A stretch of DNA of 64,000 nt from Chitinophagales bacterium. Lineage in GTDB: Bacteria; Bacteroidota; Bacteroidia; Chitinophagales; JADJOU01. The stretch spans positions 61,204 through 125,203 of the forward strand of contig JAEUUY010000019.1 in assembly GCA_016787225.1 (NCBI GenBank), in the 5' to 3' direction. Each line of letters opens with the position of its first letter. Position 1 is the first letter of the stretch. The notes beneath the pieces are model-generated. The model saw nothing but the letters and a program-made list of their open reading frames with translations. It had not been told where the DNA came from and did no database searches. The translations under genes were made by a program, and so were the position numbers. Shown in pieces: positions 43,044-52,626 of this stretch.

Positions 43044-43859
43044 ATGTATAATCTACTCAAAGGAAAAAAAGGAATCATATTTGGTGCACTCAATGCGGAC
43101 TCTATAGCATGGAAAGTAGCTCAGCGGGCTCATGCAGAAGGTGCGCAAATTATTTTAACCAATGCACCAGTGGCTATGCGCTTGGGAGAAATTAATAAAT
43201 TAGCTGAAGAGTGCAATGCACCTGTAATACCCGCAGATGCTACCAAAAATGAAGACCTAGAAAATTTGTTTTCAAAGGCAATGGAACATTTTGGCGGTAA
43301 AGTTGATTTTGTTCTGCATAGTATCGGTATGAGCATCAATATTCGCAAGAATAGAAGTTATGCTGAGTCTGTGCATGATGATTTTATCAAAGGAATGGAT
43401 ATCTCAGCCCTTTCCCTGCATAGAACCTTGGCAGCAACTTGGAAATTAGATGCATTGGCTGCAGGTAGTTCTGTTTTATCATTATCCTATATAGCAGCAC
43501 AGCGAACTTTCCCTGGCTATGGAGATATGGCAGATAATAAATCTTATCTAGAATCCATTACTCGATCATTTGGATACTATTATGGCAAGAAAAATGGTAC
43601 ACGAGTCAATTCTATTTCACAATCGCCTACCAAAACCTCTGCGGGTAGTGGGATAGCTGGATTTAATGCCTTCTATAACTATGCGCAAAAAATGTCGCCA
43701 CTGGGAAATGCAACTGCGGATGAATGTGCAGACTATTGTATCACTATGTTCTCTGACCTTACGAAAAAAGTCACTATGCAAAATCTTTTCCATGATGGAG
43801 GATTTTCATTTACAGGAGTCAGTGAGGAGGTGATGGAGATGTTTATGGATAAGGAATAG
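43044..43859 (+). CDS. fabI: Enoyl-[acyl-carrier-protein] reductase (NADH)
   Basis: This 271-residue short-chain dehydrogenase-like enzyme performs the last reduction of fatty-acid elongation. The nucleotide-binding N-terminus GKKGIIFGALNADSIAWKVA is the FabI type (GxxxxxSIA). The catalytic Y-x6-K is YGDMADNK near residues 156-163, after LSYIAAQRTFPG. FabI is the target of triclosan and diazaborines; no resistance inference is made. A spacer of CTAGT/AACTA-like microrepeats separates it from accC (76 bases) and a similar one from the MFS gene. Confidence 0.96.
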   Translation: MYNLLKGKKGIIFGALNADSIAWKVAQRAHAEGAQIILTNAPVAMRLGEINKLAEECNAPVIPADATKNEDLENLFSKAMEHFGGKVDFVLHSIGMSINIRKNRSYAESVHDDFIKGMDISALSLHRTLAATWKLDALAAGSSVLSLSYIAAQRTFPGYGDMADNKSYLESITRSFGYYYGKKNGTRVNSISQSPTKTSAGSGIAGFNAFYNYAQKMSPLGNATADECADYCITMFSDLTKKVTMQNLFHDGGFSFTGVSEEVMEMFMDKE

Positions 43860-43909
43860 TTCCTAGTGGCTAGCTATTAGTCGCTAGTTCAGGGTCTAAG
43901 AAATTAAAA

Positions 43910-45136
43910 ATGTCCAATAAGTCCTTTCTAGTTAGCATTTTCCTTACAGCATTTATAGACATGCTGGGGATTGGGATTATTATTCCAGTCATTCCAGCAA
44001 TTTTTTATGGTCAAGGCTCTGCACATTTCGCCGGTCTCATCGATGAGACGACCATCCGGTGGACATTCTGCTTATTGATGGCTGCCTTTCCTTTTATGCA
44101 ATTTTTTGGAGCTCCCATTCTCGGTGGATTGAGCGATCGATATGGGAGGAAACCGATTATAATGTTGTCGATGATAGGAGCAGCTGTAGGTTACTCTCTT
44201 TTTGCTGTTGCTTTATATACTCAGAGTTTAGTTATTTTGTTTCTTTCAAGGCTTATACCTGGTTTTTTTGGAGGTAGTCTTTCAGTATTGTTTTCAGCTA
44301 TTAGTGATGTATCAGAACCAGCCGACAAGCCTAAAAATTTTGCACTGATAGGTATGGCCTTCGGTCTTGGCTTTATTCTAGGACCTGTTATTGGTGGTGT
44401 TCTATCAAATTCTAACTACTGCGCTTGGTTTGATTTGACGACTCCCTTTATGCTCACAGCCCTCTTATCTTTAAGTAATTTTTTTTTAGTGTGGTTTAGA
44501 TTTCAAGAAACTTTGCTAAGTTCCAAACATACCAAACTAACTATACTCAAGGGCTTTCAAAATGTAAAGATAGCTTTTACTACTACGAACTTACGTACCT
44601 TGTTTTCCATTACTTTTCTCAATACCTTAGGCTTTTCATTTTATACCCAATTTTTCTCTGTGTTTATGTTTGAGAAATTTCATTCCGATAGCACGGAGGT
44701 AGGGCTGGTATTTGGTTGGGTAGGATTCTGGTTGGTTTTTACACAAGGATTTTTAATACGAAAAATAAACCCTAGCACAGCGCCCGCCAGCATTGTATCC
44801 AAGACTATGCTTGTTATCGGACTCGGCATTATCTCTATGGTTTTTCCTAATGCTATATGGGGAATTTTACTCCTCAATTTTTTTCTTGCTTTAGCTCAGG
44901 GTCTCAATTCTCCCAACCTTCTAACCTTGGTATCTGGTCAGGCAGAACCACAGCAGCAGGGCGAAATCTTGGGTATCAATCAGTCTATGCAATCTTTAGC
45001 CCAAATTATCCCGCCTATGGTCGTCGCTATTTTTGGTAAGAATTTAACTACCTTTCCATTTGTCTTTGGAGGCTGTATGGTCGTGATGGCGTGGGTTATT
45101 TTTGTGCTAGTATTTAAAAAAACTATTAATGACTAA
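43910..45136 (+). CDS. MFS transporter, TCR/Tet-like family
   Basis: This 408-residue protein has 12 hydrophobic segments and the major-facilitator motif A, GGLSDRYGRKPIIML, after TM2, plus LGIGIIIPVIPAI in TM1, both typical of the TetA-like drug:H+ antiporter branch. The inserted loop between TM1 and TM2 (FYGQGSAHFAGLIDETTIRW) is long. Many Bacteroidota chromosomes carry such genes with unknown substrates, so I do not call it an antibiotic-resistance gene. Its stop overlaps the pdxJ start by 8 bases, indicating translational coupling. Confidence 0.87.
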   Translation: MSNKSFLVSIFLTAFIDMLGIGIIIPVIPAIFYGQGSAHFAGLIDETTIRWTFCLLMAAFPFMQFFGAPILGGLSDRYGRKPIIMLSMIGAAVGYSLFAVALYTQSLVILFLSRLIPGFFGGSLSVLFSAISDVSEPADKPKNFALIGMAFGLGFILGPVIGGVLSNSNYCAWFDLTTPFMLTALLSLSNFFLVWFRFQETLLSSKHTKLTILKGFQNVKIAFTTTNLRTLFSITFLNTLGFSFYTQFFSVFMFEKFHSDSTEVGLVFGWVGFWLVFTQGFLIRKINPSTAPASIVSKTMLVIGLGIISMVFPNAIWGILLLNFFLALAQGLNSPNLLTLVSGQAEPQQQGEILGINQSMQSLAQIIPPMVVAIFGKNLTTFPFVFGGCMVVMAWVIFVLVFKKTIND

Positions 45137-45851
45137 ACTCTCTGTAAACATCAACAAAGTAGCTACCATCCGCAATGCTCGTGGAGGTGACTATCCCAAT
45201 GTCATTGAATTTGCGAAAAAATGCATGGAGTATGGTGCAGATGGCATCACTATCCATCCTCGTCCAGACCAGCGCCATATCAAATTTCAAGATGTAGAAG
45301 ATTTGAGTCAATTTCTCCCTATAGACAATTGTGAATTCAATATCGAAGGCTATCCCGATGAGTATTTTATAGCTATGGTATTGAAGTATATACCTAGTCA
45401 AGTTACCTTAGTGCCCGATCCGCCGCATATTCTTACGTCTGATACAGGCTGGGACACGATCCAAAAAGCAGATTTTTTGCGACCTATTATTGCTAAATTT
45501 CAGCATGCAGGTATCCGAGTGTCACTTTTTATGGATACCGATGCGGATATGATACGCAAGGCAAAAGATCTCGGTGCAGATAGAATAGAATTCTATACAG
45601 GTCAATATTTTAAAGATTATCCAGTAGACAAGGAGAAAGCTGTTCAATGTTTTGTACAAGCGAATCAAGTGGCTCTGGATTGTGGATTGGTCGTCAATGC
45701 GGGTCATGATCTTAATCTTGATAATTTGAAGTATTTCAAAGATAGTATTCCAAATCTAGCGGAAGTATCTATCGGTCATTGGCTTATTAGTGACTGTCTC
45801 TACTATGGATTACAGAATGTGATACCGATGTATAAAAGACTATTGAAGTAA
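45129..45851 (+). CDS. pdxJ: Pyridoxine 5'-phosphate synthase
   Basis: This 240-residue TIM-barrel enzyme condenses 1-deoxyxylulose 5-phosphate with 3-amino-2-oxopropyl phosphate to form vitamin B6 phosphate. It shows the start LSVNINKVATIRNARGG (phosphate and substrate contacts), GADGITIHPRPDQRHI with the catalytic His/Arg, the second-half markers VTLVPDPPH and RIEFYTGQY, and the final GHDLNLDNL and EVSIGHWLISD. Length is normal. The start ATG overlaps the MFS gene. No pdxA is adjacent. Confidence 0.96.
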   Translation: MTKLSVNINKVATIRNARGGDYPNVIEFAKKCMEYGADGITIHPRPDQRHIKFQDVEDLSQFLPIDNCEFNIEGYPDEYFIAMVLKYIPSQVTLVPDPPHILTSDTGWDTIQKADFLRPIIAKFQHAGIRVSLFMDTDADMIRKAKDLGADRIEFYTGQYFKDYPVDKEKAVQCFVQANQVALDCGLVVNAGHDLNLDNLKYFKDSIPNLAEVSIGHWLISDCLYYGLQNVIPMYKRLLK

Positions 45852-45876
45852 AAAAAAATCCTAGTAATTTTGCTAC

Positions 45877-46611
45877 ATGCAAATTTTTAGATACATTTGG
45901 GGGATTTGGGGCTTTATTGTTCTAGTTCCTATTGTTATACTCACTGCTTTTTTTATAGTCACTCTTAGTCTAATTTTCGGTAAGAAAGCCCAAAATATAT
46001 GTCTATTTGTCTCCCAAAAAATTTCTTGTAATCTCATATGTCTCTTATCTGGCATTTGGGTTTGTATTCATGGCAGAGAATATATAGAAAAAGGCAAAGG
46101 TTATGTCATTATAGGCAATCATAATTCTGATTATGATATATTCATAGATTCTACGACGCTACCTTGGTCTAATATTTTTTGCTTTCTATCAAAAGCTGAA
46201 ATTGGGAATATTCCGGTATTTGGTATTATAGCTAAAAACTTAGCTGTACTTGTTGATAGAAGTAGTATGACCTCTCGTGTCAAATCTATGCGGAAGATGA
46301 AAGAAGTTCTCGAAAGTGGAAAGTCTGTCTGGATTTATGCAGAAGGCACGCGAAACAAAACTACTGAACCTCTTTTAGAATTTAAAGATGGCGCATTCAA
46401 GCTGGCTATGGAAATGAAGGTTCCAATTATTGTCAACACATTAGTCGGTATCCGAAATATCAATAATGCGAATAAAAAAGTAGATTTATGTCCAGGTGTC
46501 GTGCAATGTTTTTTTGAAAAACCGATTGACACTTCGTATCTCACTTCACAAGATTTGGATAATCTCAAAGAGCAAGTTCGCGAACTCATGCTTTCACGTT
46601 TGAATGGTTAA
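45877..46611 (+). CDS. plsC: 1-acyl-sn-glycerol-3-phosphate acyltransferase
   Basis: This 244-residue membrane enzyme acylates lysophosphatidic acid to phosphatidic acid in phospholipid synthesis. An N-terminal membrane anchor (about 8-34) is followed by the acyltransferase motif I NHNSDYD, with H82 and D87 forming the H-x4-D catalytic pair, and motif III EGTRNK. It lies 25 bases after pdxJ and 6 bases before pyrF, so all three are probably co-transcribed. A TAnnTTTG match 5 bases before the ATG was judged too close to serve as its promoter. Confidence 0.92.
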   Translation: MQIFRYIWGIWGFIVLVPIVILTAFFIVTLSLIFGKKAQNICLFVSQKISCNLICLLSGIWVCIHGREYIEKGKGYVIIGNHNSDYDIFIDSTTLPWSNIFCFLSKAEIGNIPVFGIIAKNLAVLVDRSSMTSRVKSMRKMKEVLESGKSVWIYAEGTRNKTTEPLLEFKDGAFKLAMEMKVPIIVNTLVGIRNINNANKKVDLCPGVVQCFFEKPIDTSYLTSQDLDNLKEQVRELMLSRLNG

Positions 46612-46617
46612 AATTAT

Positions 46618-47421
46618 ATGAATAGAAAAGAATTAATTAATCAAATAAGAAGCAAGAAGAGCTTCCTTTGTGTCGGCTTGGATCCCGATATTCATAAATT
46701 GCCCAATCATCTACCAAAATCAGCAGAGGGCGTCAAAACATTCTGTCTAGAAATAATTAATTCTACATTAGAATATTGTGTATCGTATAAACTCAATGCT
46801 GCTTTTTTTGAGTCATTAGGTTGGGAGGGATTCAAGGTTTTTGAAGAAGTGGTTGCTTCTATACCGTCGACGCATTTTATCATAGCGGATGCCAAGCGAG
46901 GTGATATCGGCAATACCTCCGAACTCTATGCCCGTGCCTTTTTTGAGCGTATGAACTGTGATGCATTAACAATAAATCCCTATATGGGTAGCGATAGCGT
47001 GAAACCATTTCTAAACCATGAAAATAAATGGGCTATAGTATTAGGATTGACATCCAACGAAGGCGCAAAAGATTTTGAACTATTGGAGTGGAATAACCAA
47101 TTTGTATTTGAAAAAGTCATATCTAAATGTGCTAGCTGGGGTTCGCCAGACAATATGATGTTTGTCATCGGTGCTACCAAGGCTGAATACTATTCAAAAA
47201 TTAGAAAAATAATTCCACATCATTTCTTACTCATTCCAGGCGTAGGTGCTCAGGGTGGGTCTATGGAAGATGTATGCAAAGAATTGATGAATGAGGATAT
47301 CGGAATTTTAGTCAATTCTTCACGAGAGATAATTTATGCATCAAACAGAGAGGATTTTGCAGCCAAGGCAGGGGAGAAGGCTAAGAAGATGTGGGATGAA
47401 ATGAAAGGGTATTTTGAATAA
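46618..47421 (+). CDS. pyrF: Orotidine 5'-phosphate decarboxylase (type 2)
   Basis: This 267-residue TIM-barrel enzyme makes UMP in the last step of de novo pyrimidine synthesis. It has the substrate-binding FLCVGLDPD (residues 17-24) and the catalytic array DAKRGDIGNT with D91, K93 and D96. The length and the GLDPD start place it in the longer type 2 group rather than the 230-residue E. coli type. It is 6 bases after plsC. The salvage gene udk occurs elsewhere in the window (53626-54234). Confidence 0.95.
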   Translation: MNRKELINQIRSKKSFLCVGLDPDIHKLPNHLPKSAEGVKTFCLEIINSTLEYCVSYKLNAAFFESLGWEGFKVFEEVVASIPSTHFIIADAKRGDIGNTSELYARAFFERMNCDALTINPYMGSDSVKPFLNHENKWAIVLGLTSNEGAKDFELLEWNNQFVFEKVISKCASWGSPDNMMFVIGATKAEYYSKIRKIIPHHFLLIPGVGAQGGSMEDVCKELMNEDIGILVNSSREIIYASNREDFAAKAGEKAKKMWDEMKGYFE

Positions 47422-47460
47422 TAAATTTATCACTTTTGAGTTTCATTTCTAAAACATTTA

Positions 47461-48966
47461 GTGAAAATTGTATTATTTTTTTTATTATTAAATACATTAG
47501 TAAGTGATTGTCAATCACAGAGATTGTTTCCTTATCGGAAGGACACATTTTGGGGATACTGTGATAGTCTAAAGAACATAATAATCAAACCACACTATGA
47601 TTATGTATATGAGTTTGACAATGATTCAAAACAAGGTATAGTCAGAAAAGGCAATTATATAGGTATAGTTAATGAACGAGATTCGATTTTATTTCCTTTT
47701 AGTTCTGATATTATTAACTACTTTAATGATAATTATCTAGTTAAGAAGGAAGGGAAATGGGGTTTAATTAATAAAAAATTTAAGAAAATACTACCATTCT
47801 TATATTCTGATATTATTAAATTAAACAATGGGAAATACTTTGCCATAAAACATTCTATCTCCAGAAAAGCGAAGTTCTATGATTCAAGAGTCATATTGAA
47901 AAAGGAGTCAAATCGCATTGTTTCTCAATTTAAAGATGGTAGCATAGTTATTACTTATCCTGATAAAAAATATATACCTCAAAAGATAAATTATATCTTT
48001 AATAATGGAAATTTCGCAGTACATGCGGGTGAAGATCCTTCTTTATTAAAAATAGGTCTATATATTAATCGGGAAAATTTTCATGATACCTCATATGAGT
48101 TTACACCCGAAGTTTTCTGTTGGGAATATAGTACTTACAATAAATATGGACAAAGATTATCTAGGTGTACAAAAAGGAGATACAATTATATGGGCTCGAA
48201 TCGTTTTTCATCATATAATGCAGAAACTTTCGCAAATAACCTATACGACGATAACTTCAAGAAAATAAATAGTGATTCACTGAATTTTTGTGAACCCTTT
48301 CGTTTTTTTAACAATTATTTAAGAATTCAGAGAAATGGTTATAGTTATGTATTTGATACAAATGGTCTATTAGTTGTAAGATTCAAAGGCAATATTCATC
48401 AAGATATACTTGCTAACAAATTCTGGGGGCAATTAAATTGGAATTCAAGGTGGGGCATGTATGACTTCAAAAATCAATTATTGATAGATTCGGTATATGA
48501 TTATGTTTCTTTTTATGATAAGACTAAGAATAGAATTGTAGTAGGAAAAAATAAAAAAAGAGGCATGATAGACACCAGTGGGCGCATAATAGTTCCATTT
48601 ATATACTCGCATTTACTGAATTTTCATGAAGGATTAGCAGAAGCCGCTTTTAATGATTCGTCTTGTGGATTTATAGATACTAGCAATAAAATTGTTATTC
48701 CGTTTGATTATTGTATAAATTACTCACTATTCAATGAAGGCTTAGCTGAGGTTAAGAAACGAAATAGTGGAGTTTATAATTATGGATATATCAATAGAAA
48801 GAATGAAATTGTCATTCCTTTAATTTATACCTCAGAATATGATGTTTCATACATCCAAGATAATATTGGTGAGCTATGGGTACACGAATACTTAAGTAAG
48901 TCAAAAAATACTTTGCATAGAAAGTTTTATTTTCATAGCAATGGGAAAGTTTTTTATGATCCTTAA
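47461..48966 (+). CDS. WG repeat-containing exported protein
   Basis: The 501-residue product starts at GTG 47461 with a hydrophobic signal-like N-terminus (MKIVLFFLLLNTLVSDC), where the Cys could be a lipobox residue. The body consists of WG repeats of about 25-45 residues: FWGYCDSLKNIIIKPHYD, KWGLINKKFKKILPFLYSD, RWGMYDFKNQLLIDSVYD, RGMIDTSGRIIVPFIYSH, GFIDTSNKIVIPFDYCI and YGYINRKNEIVIPLIY. WG-repeat proteins are common in Bacteroidota and probably form beta-propeller-like scaffolds; their function is unknown. It appears monocistronic and is AT-richer than its neighbours. Confidence 0.85.
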   Translation: MKIVLFFLLLNTLVSDCQSQRLFPYRKDTFWGYCDSLKNIIIKPHYDYVYEFDNDSKQGIVRKGNYIGIVNERDSILFPFSSDIINYFNDNYLVKKEGKWGLINKKFKKILPFLYSDIIKLNNGKYFAIKHSISRKAKFYDSRVILKKESNRIVSQFKDGSIVITYPDKKYIPQKINYIFNNGNFAVHAGEDPSLLKIGLYINRENFHDTSYEFTPEVFCWEYSTYNKYGQRLSRCTKRRYNYMGSNRFSSYNAETFANNLYDDNFKKINSDSLNFCEPFRFFNNYLRIQRNGYSYVFDTNGLLVVRFKGNIHQDILANKFWGQLNWNSRWGMYDFKNQLLIDSVYDYVSFYDKTKNRIVVGKNKKRGMIDTSGRIIVPFIYSHLLNFHEGLAEAAFNDSSCGFIDTSNKIVIPFDYCINYSLFNEGLAEVKKRNSGVYNYGYINRKNEIVIPLIYTSEYDVSYIQDNIGELWVHEYLSKSKNTLHRKFYFHSNGKVFYDP

Positions 48967-49175
48967 TTTAATTTTATTTATCATAATTTCATGTTTTCCT
49001 TTAAAATATTTGAAGTATTAGCCTTAGTTTTGTGCCACATGAAGAATTTGTAGAGAAAATTATAATAGAAGTGGTTCATTAAGACAAGAACCAAGACAGA
49101 GAAGTTGTGTCAATATTTAAATAATTTAATGAAATCAGTTTTTAGGAGTCATACCATTTTTAAAATATATTCAAA

Positions 49176-51818
49176 ATGAAAAAAATATTAATTGGAATCG
49201 TCAGTTTTTTCTTTATTTTCATCGCAGCAGCGACAATCCTTCCCTTTCTTTTCAAGGATAAGATAGTTCAAGCGGCTAAGGATGCTGCTAATCAAGAGTT
49301 GAATGCGGTCTTGAATTTCGAATCAATTGATGTATCGCTTTTGCAGAATATAAAAAATTTTCCTGATATCACGCTTGTTGTTCATAATCCTTCGATAGCT
49401 GGGCTTGGACAATTCACAGGTGATACGTTGGTAAAAATGGACGCTCTCAAATTAGCACTTGATATCAAATCGATATTTCAATCAGCCAAGCCAATGGAGA
49501 TTCATGGTATCGAGCTCGTGAATGCTGATATCTATGCTAAGGTAGCAGCAGATAGCCAAGCCAATTGGAATATAACTAAAGAAACAACTGAGAAAAAAGA
49601 ACCTTCAAAGTTTGCCTTAGCCATTCAAAAGATTGTGCTGGACAATGTCAATATTATCTACAAAGATATTCCTGGAAATAATTCCGCTGAAATCTTAGGG
49701 CTCAATCATAAAGCCAGTGGAGACTTTACAGAAAATGTAGTTCGATATTCGAGTGAAACAAAGATCCAAGACCTCAGTTATTTTCACGGTTTAATACCTT
49801 ATTTGAAAAATGCGAACTTAATCAATAAGTCCACGATAGAGATAGACCAAGCTGCTAAAAAATATAACTTTTCAGAAAATACTATTTCACTTAATGATTT
49901 AGAGTTGATTTTGAATGGCTATATTCAACAAATGGATAAAGAAGCTATGAGCATGAGTCTGGATTTCAAAACAGAGAATAATGAATTTAAAAAAGTATTA
50001 TCGCTCATACCCGCAATCTATAAAAATGATTTTAAGAGTATCGAAACTCAAGGAAAATTTGATCTCAAAGGCAAAGTGGAAGGGCTCTATAGAGGTTCAA
50101 TATATCCCAAAATGGATATCGTATTTAATATTCAAAATGGAGAGTTTAAATATCCAAGCCTTCCGAAAAAAGTCTCCAATATTCAGTTGGCTTCTGCTAT
50201 CAAAAGTCCAGGAGGTTCACTGGATAATATGAGTATTGATGTTTCTAAATTTTCGATGAATATAGGTAGCGACCCTTTTGAGGGTAGGTTGAAGGTGAGT
50301 CAGCCTATTTCCAATCCTTATATGGAGCTTTATTCTAAGGGCAAAATAAATCTCGGAGACGTTCTCAATTTCTATCCCATGGAAGGCGTGAAAAAGCTAG
50401 AAGGATTGGTCAATCTGAATCTCGATTTAAAAGCTCGAAAATCTGACTTACAAGCCAAGAATTACACCGCAATCAAAGCAGATGGTACTGCTAATATCAA
50501 AGGTATGGTTTATGAATCAGCCACGGTAGAAAAACCAGTTCGGATTTCAGATTTGGTTCTCAATTTTTCTCCACAATACGTCGATATGCCTGCCTGTGTA
50601 GGCAATATAGGAGCTACTGATTTTAACTTAAAAGGAAAATTGGAAAATTTTATTGGGTATTATTTATCCAAAGATGAGGTAATGCGTGGAAATTTAAATT
50701 TTATAAGCCAAAAAGTGGATATGAATGAATTTGCCTCCGAAGATAAATCAGGTAAAAAGTCGGAGTATGTGATGGTACCGAATAAGATTGACTTTACAGG
50801 CAATGCTACCATAGGTGAAATGCTTTATGGCAAAATGAATATTAAAAACATAGCAGGCTCTATGACTGTGAAGGAGGAGAAAATTACCTTGAGCAATGTG
50901 AAAGCCGAATTGCTAGGTGGAACTGCCAAAATGAATGCAATTTATAGTACTGTTGGGCAGACCAAGCCCCTGACTGCAGTGCATTACGATATTGAATCCT
51001 TTGATATTAATCAAGTGTATAACTATATGGAGAGTGCTCCTAAGTTAGCGCCGATTATGAAGTTCATGACAGGGAAACTGTCCTCTAGTTCTAATCTCAC
51101 GATGAGTTTATTGCCAGATTTAAGTCCAGATTTGAATACATTGAATGGAGATTTTACAGTAGCTATACCCGTGGCCAAAGTGGTGGGATTGCCCGTACTG
51201 CAGCAGATAGCCAGTGTGACCAAACTCAATCAACTAAATAACCTAGAAGCGACCAATATCAAAGCCAATATGTCTTTTGATAATGGAAGAATAGTTCTTC
51301 AACCTACGAAATTTAAAGCGAATAATTTAGATATGACCTTAGGTGGATTTCAAGGATTGGATAAATCGATAGACTATAAAATGGCTGTGGATGTTCCTTT
51401 CTCTCAACTAGGTAATGCCGCCAGTGTTGTCAATGGTTTAGTATCTAAGTTTAATCTCCCATTTTTGGGAAATATCAATCCTGAAACCATTCGTCTAAAT
51501 CTCAATATCAAAGGATTTTTCGACAAACCACAAATATCACTCGGAGCGCCAGAAGTACTGTCAGGTGGCAAGCCAACTGATGCCAAAGGTGCAGCTCTAG
51601 ATGCTGTCAAAAAAACTGGTGAAGACCTGAAAAATCAAGCGATAAAGACCGCTGATAGTATGAAAAATGCAGTGATACATGAGGCCAATAAAAAAGTAGA
51701 TGAAGCTAAACAAGAAGCAGAACGTAGAGCAGAAGAGGCAAAGAAAAAAGCAGAGGAAGAAGTGAATAAAAAGAAAGATGAGCTATTAAATGAGCTGAAG
51801 AAAAAACTGCCGTGGTAG
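49176..51818 (+). CDS. AsmA-family protein
   Basis: This 880-residue protein is anchored by an N-terminal transmembrane helix (residues 3-27). The AsmA N-terminal pattern follows (FESIDVSLLQNIKNFPDITLVVHN), then a long series of amphipathic beta-strands and an AsmA C-terminal region (about 600-800, with NINPETIRLNLNIKGFFDKP). AsmA/TamB relatives form periplasmic grooves that move lipids between the inner and outer membranes. The tail (about 800-880) is a highly charged Lys/Glu/Ala coiled coil ending LLNELKKKLPW, unusual for AsmA. It is not adjacent to tamL, although both are outer-membrane biogenesis types. Confidence 0.86.
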   Translation: MKKILIGIVSFFFIFIAAATILPFLFKDKIVQAAKDAANQELNAVLNFESIDVSLLQNIKNFPDITLVVHNPSIAGLGQFTGDTLVKMDALKLALDIKSIFQSAKPMEIHGIELVNADIYAKVAADSQANWNITKETTEKKEPSKFALAIQKIVLDNVNIIYKDIPGNNSAEILGLNHKASGDFTENVVRYSSETKIQDLSYFHGLIPYLKNANLINKSTIEIDQAAKKYNFSENTISLNDLELILNGYIQQMDKEAMSMSLDFKTENNEFKKVLSLIPAIYKNDFKSIETQGKFDLKGKVEGLYRGSIYPKMDIVFNIQNGEFKYPSLPKKVSNIQLASAIKSPGGSLDNMSIDVSKFSMNIGSDPFEGRLKVSQPISNPYMELYSKGKINLGDVLNFYPMEGVKKLEGLVNLNLDLKARKSDLQAKNYTAIKADGTANIKGMVYESATVEKPVRISDLVLNFSPQYVDMPACVGNIGATDFNLKGKLENFIGYYLSKDEVMRGNLNFISQKVDMNEFASEDKSGKKSEYVMVPNKIDFTGNATIGEMLYGKMNIKNIAGSMTVKEEKITLSNVKAELLGGTAKMNAIYSTVGQTKPLTAVHYDIESFDINQVYNYMESAPKLAPIMKFMTGKLSSSSNLTMSLLPDLSPDLNTLNGDFTVAIPVAKVVGLPVLQQIASVTKLNQLNNLEATNIKANMSFDNGRIVLQPTKFKANNLDMTLGGFQGLDKSIDYKMAVDVPFSQLGNAASVVNGLVSKFNLPFLGNINPETIRLNLNIKGFFDKPQISLGAPEVLSGGKPTDAKGAALDAVKKTGEDLKNQAIKTADSMKNAVIHEANKKVDEAKQEAERRAEEAKKKAEEEVNKKKDELLNELKKKLPW

Positions 51819-51907
51819 TTTGAGTTGCAGGTTAAAAGTGTGAAAGATTAAAGTTGATTATCCCTTTCCACCTTTGTCGGCGTTTAAACGCATCGTCAAA
51901 AACAAAT

Positions 51908-52588
51908 TTATATAACCATTTTACCCTTTATCTCAGCCATACCTTCCGTTGCTTTGATAGCCAACTTTACAAAATCAGAAGGTACAGCGTATTCCTGACA
52001 ATGAGGGTCTATGATATATTTTTTCTTTGCATTGTGTGCAAAGTGAATCAAATTGGCGGCAGGATAAACCTGTAAGGAAGTTCCTATCACGATTAAAATA
52101 TCGGCATCATAGACCATATCCGCCGCTAAGTCGAGCAGCGGCACATCTTCTCCAAACCAAACAATGAACGGCCTCAACTGTGAGCCATCCTCCGCTAGAT
52201 CTCCTAGTTTGATATCGTCTTTCCATTCACATACTAAATTTTTATTCCGATCACTGCAGGCTTTGTATAGCTCTCCGTGCAGGTGAATAACTCTCCTGCT
52301 TCTTGCTCTTTCATGCAAATCATCGACATTTTGCGTAATGACAATGACTTCAAAATGTTTCTCTAGCTGGGCTATGATATTATGTGCATCATTAGGTTTT
52401 ACTTCGGATAACTGCCTTCTTCGTTGATTGTAAAAATCGAGCACCAATTTAGGATTCTTATGCCAACCTTGAATGGACGCCACCTCCATAACGTCATGAT
52501 TTTCCCATAGACCATTCGCATCGCGAAAAGTGGAAATACCAGATTCTTGAGAAATGCCTGCGCCAGAGAGGATGACGAGTTTTTTCAT
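51908..52588 (-). CDS. cobB: Sir2 family NAD-dependent protein deacylase
   Basis: This 226-residue sirtuin removes acyl groups from lysines using NAD+. It has the NAD site LSGAGISQESGISTFRD (8-23), QNVDDLH and the catalytic H104 in HLHGE. FYNQRRR (Y53 and R56) matches the Y-x2-R pocket of class III sirtuins, so desuccinylase or demalonylase activity is likely as well as deacetylation. Only two cysteines (C111, C120) remain in the zinc region, where four are usual, so zinc binding may be lost. The gene lies 38 bases after the epimerase on the same strand. Confidence 0.93.
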   Translation of the reverse strand: MKKLVILSGAGISQESGISTFRDANGLWENHDVMEVASIQGWHKNPKLVLDFYNQRRRQLSEVKPNDAHNIIAQLEKHFEVIVITQNVDDLHERARSRRVIHLHGELYKACSDRNKNLVCEWKDDIKLGDLAEDGSQLRPFIVWFGEDVPLLDLAADMVYDADILIVIGTSLQVYPAANLIHFAHNAKKKYIIDPHCQEYAVPSDFVKLAIKATEGMAEIKGKMVI

Positions 52589-52626
52589 GGTTTGAGATAT
52601 TCAGATAATATTCATTCTAATATGTT

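Noticed and set aside
43910..45136. Tetracycline-resistance gene
   Set aside because: It has the TetA-like family motifs, but chromosomal Bacteroidota members of this family have unknown substrates and nothing here indicates mobile resistance.
45865..45872. TAATTTTG as plsC promoter
   Set aside because: It ends 5 bases before the plsC ATG, so transcription would begin at or inside the start codon; plsC is better explained as part of the upstream operon.
51880..51891. GCGTTTAAACGC palindrome between the AsmA-like and sirtuin genes
   Set aside because: Only a 4-bp GC-containing stem around a TTTAAA centre and no T run; too weak to call a terminator.
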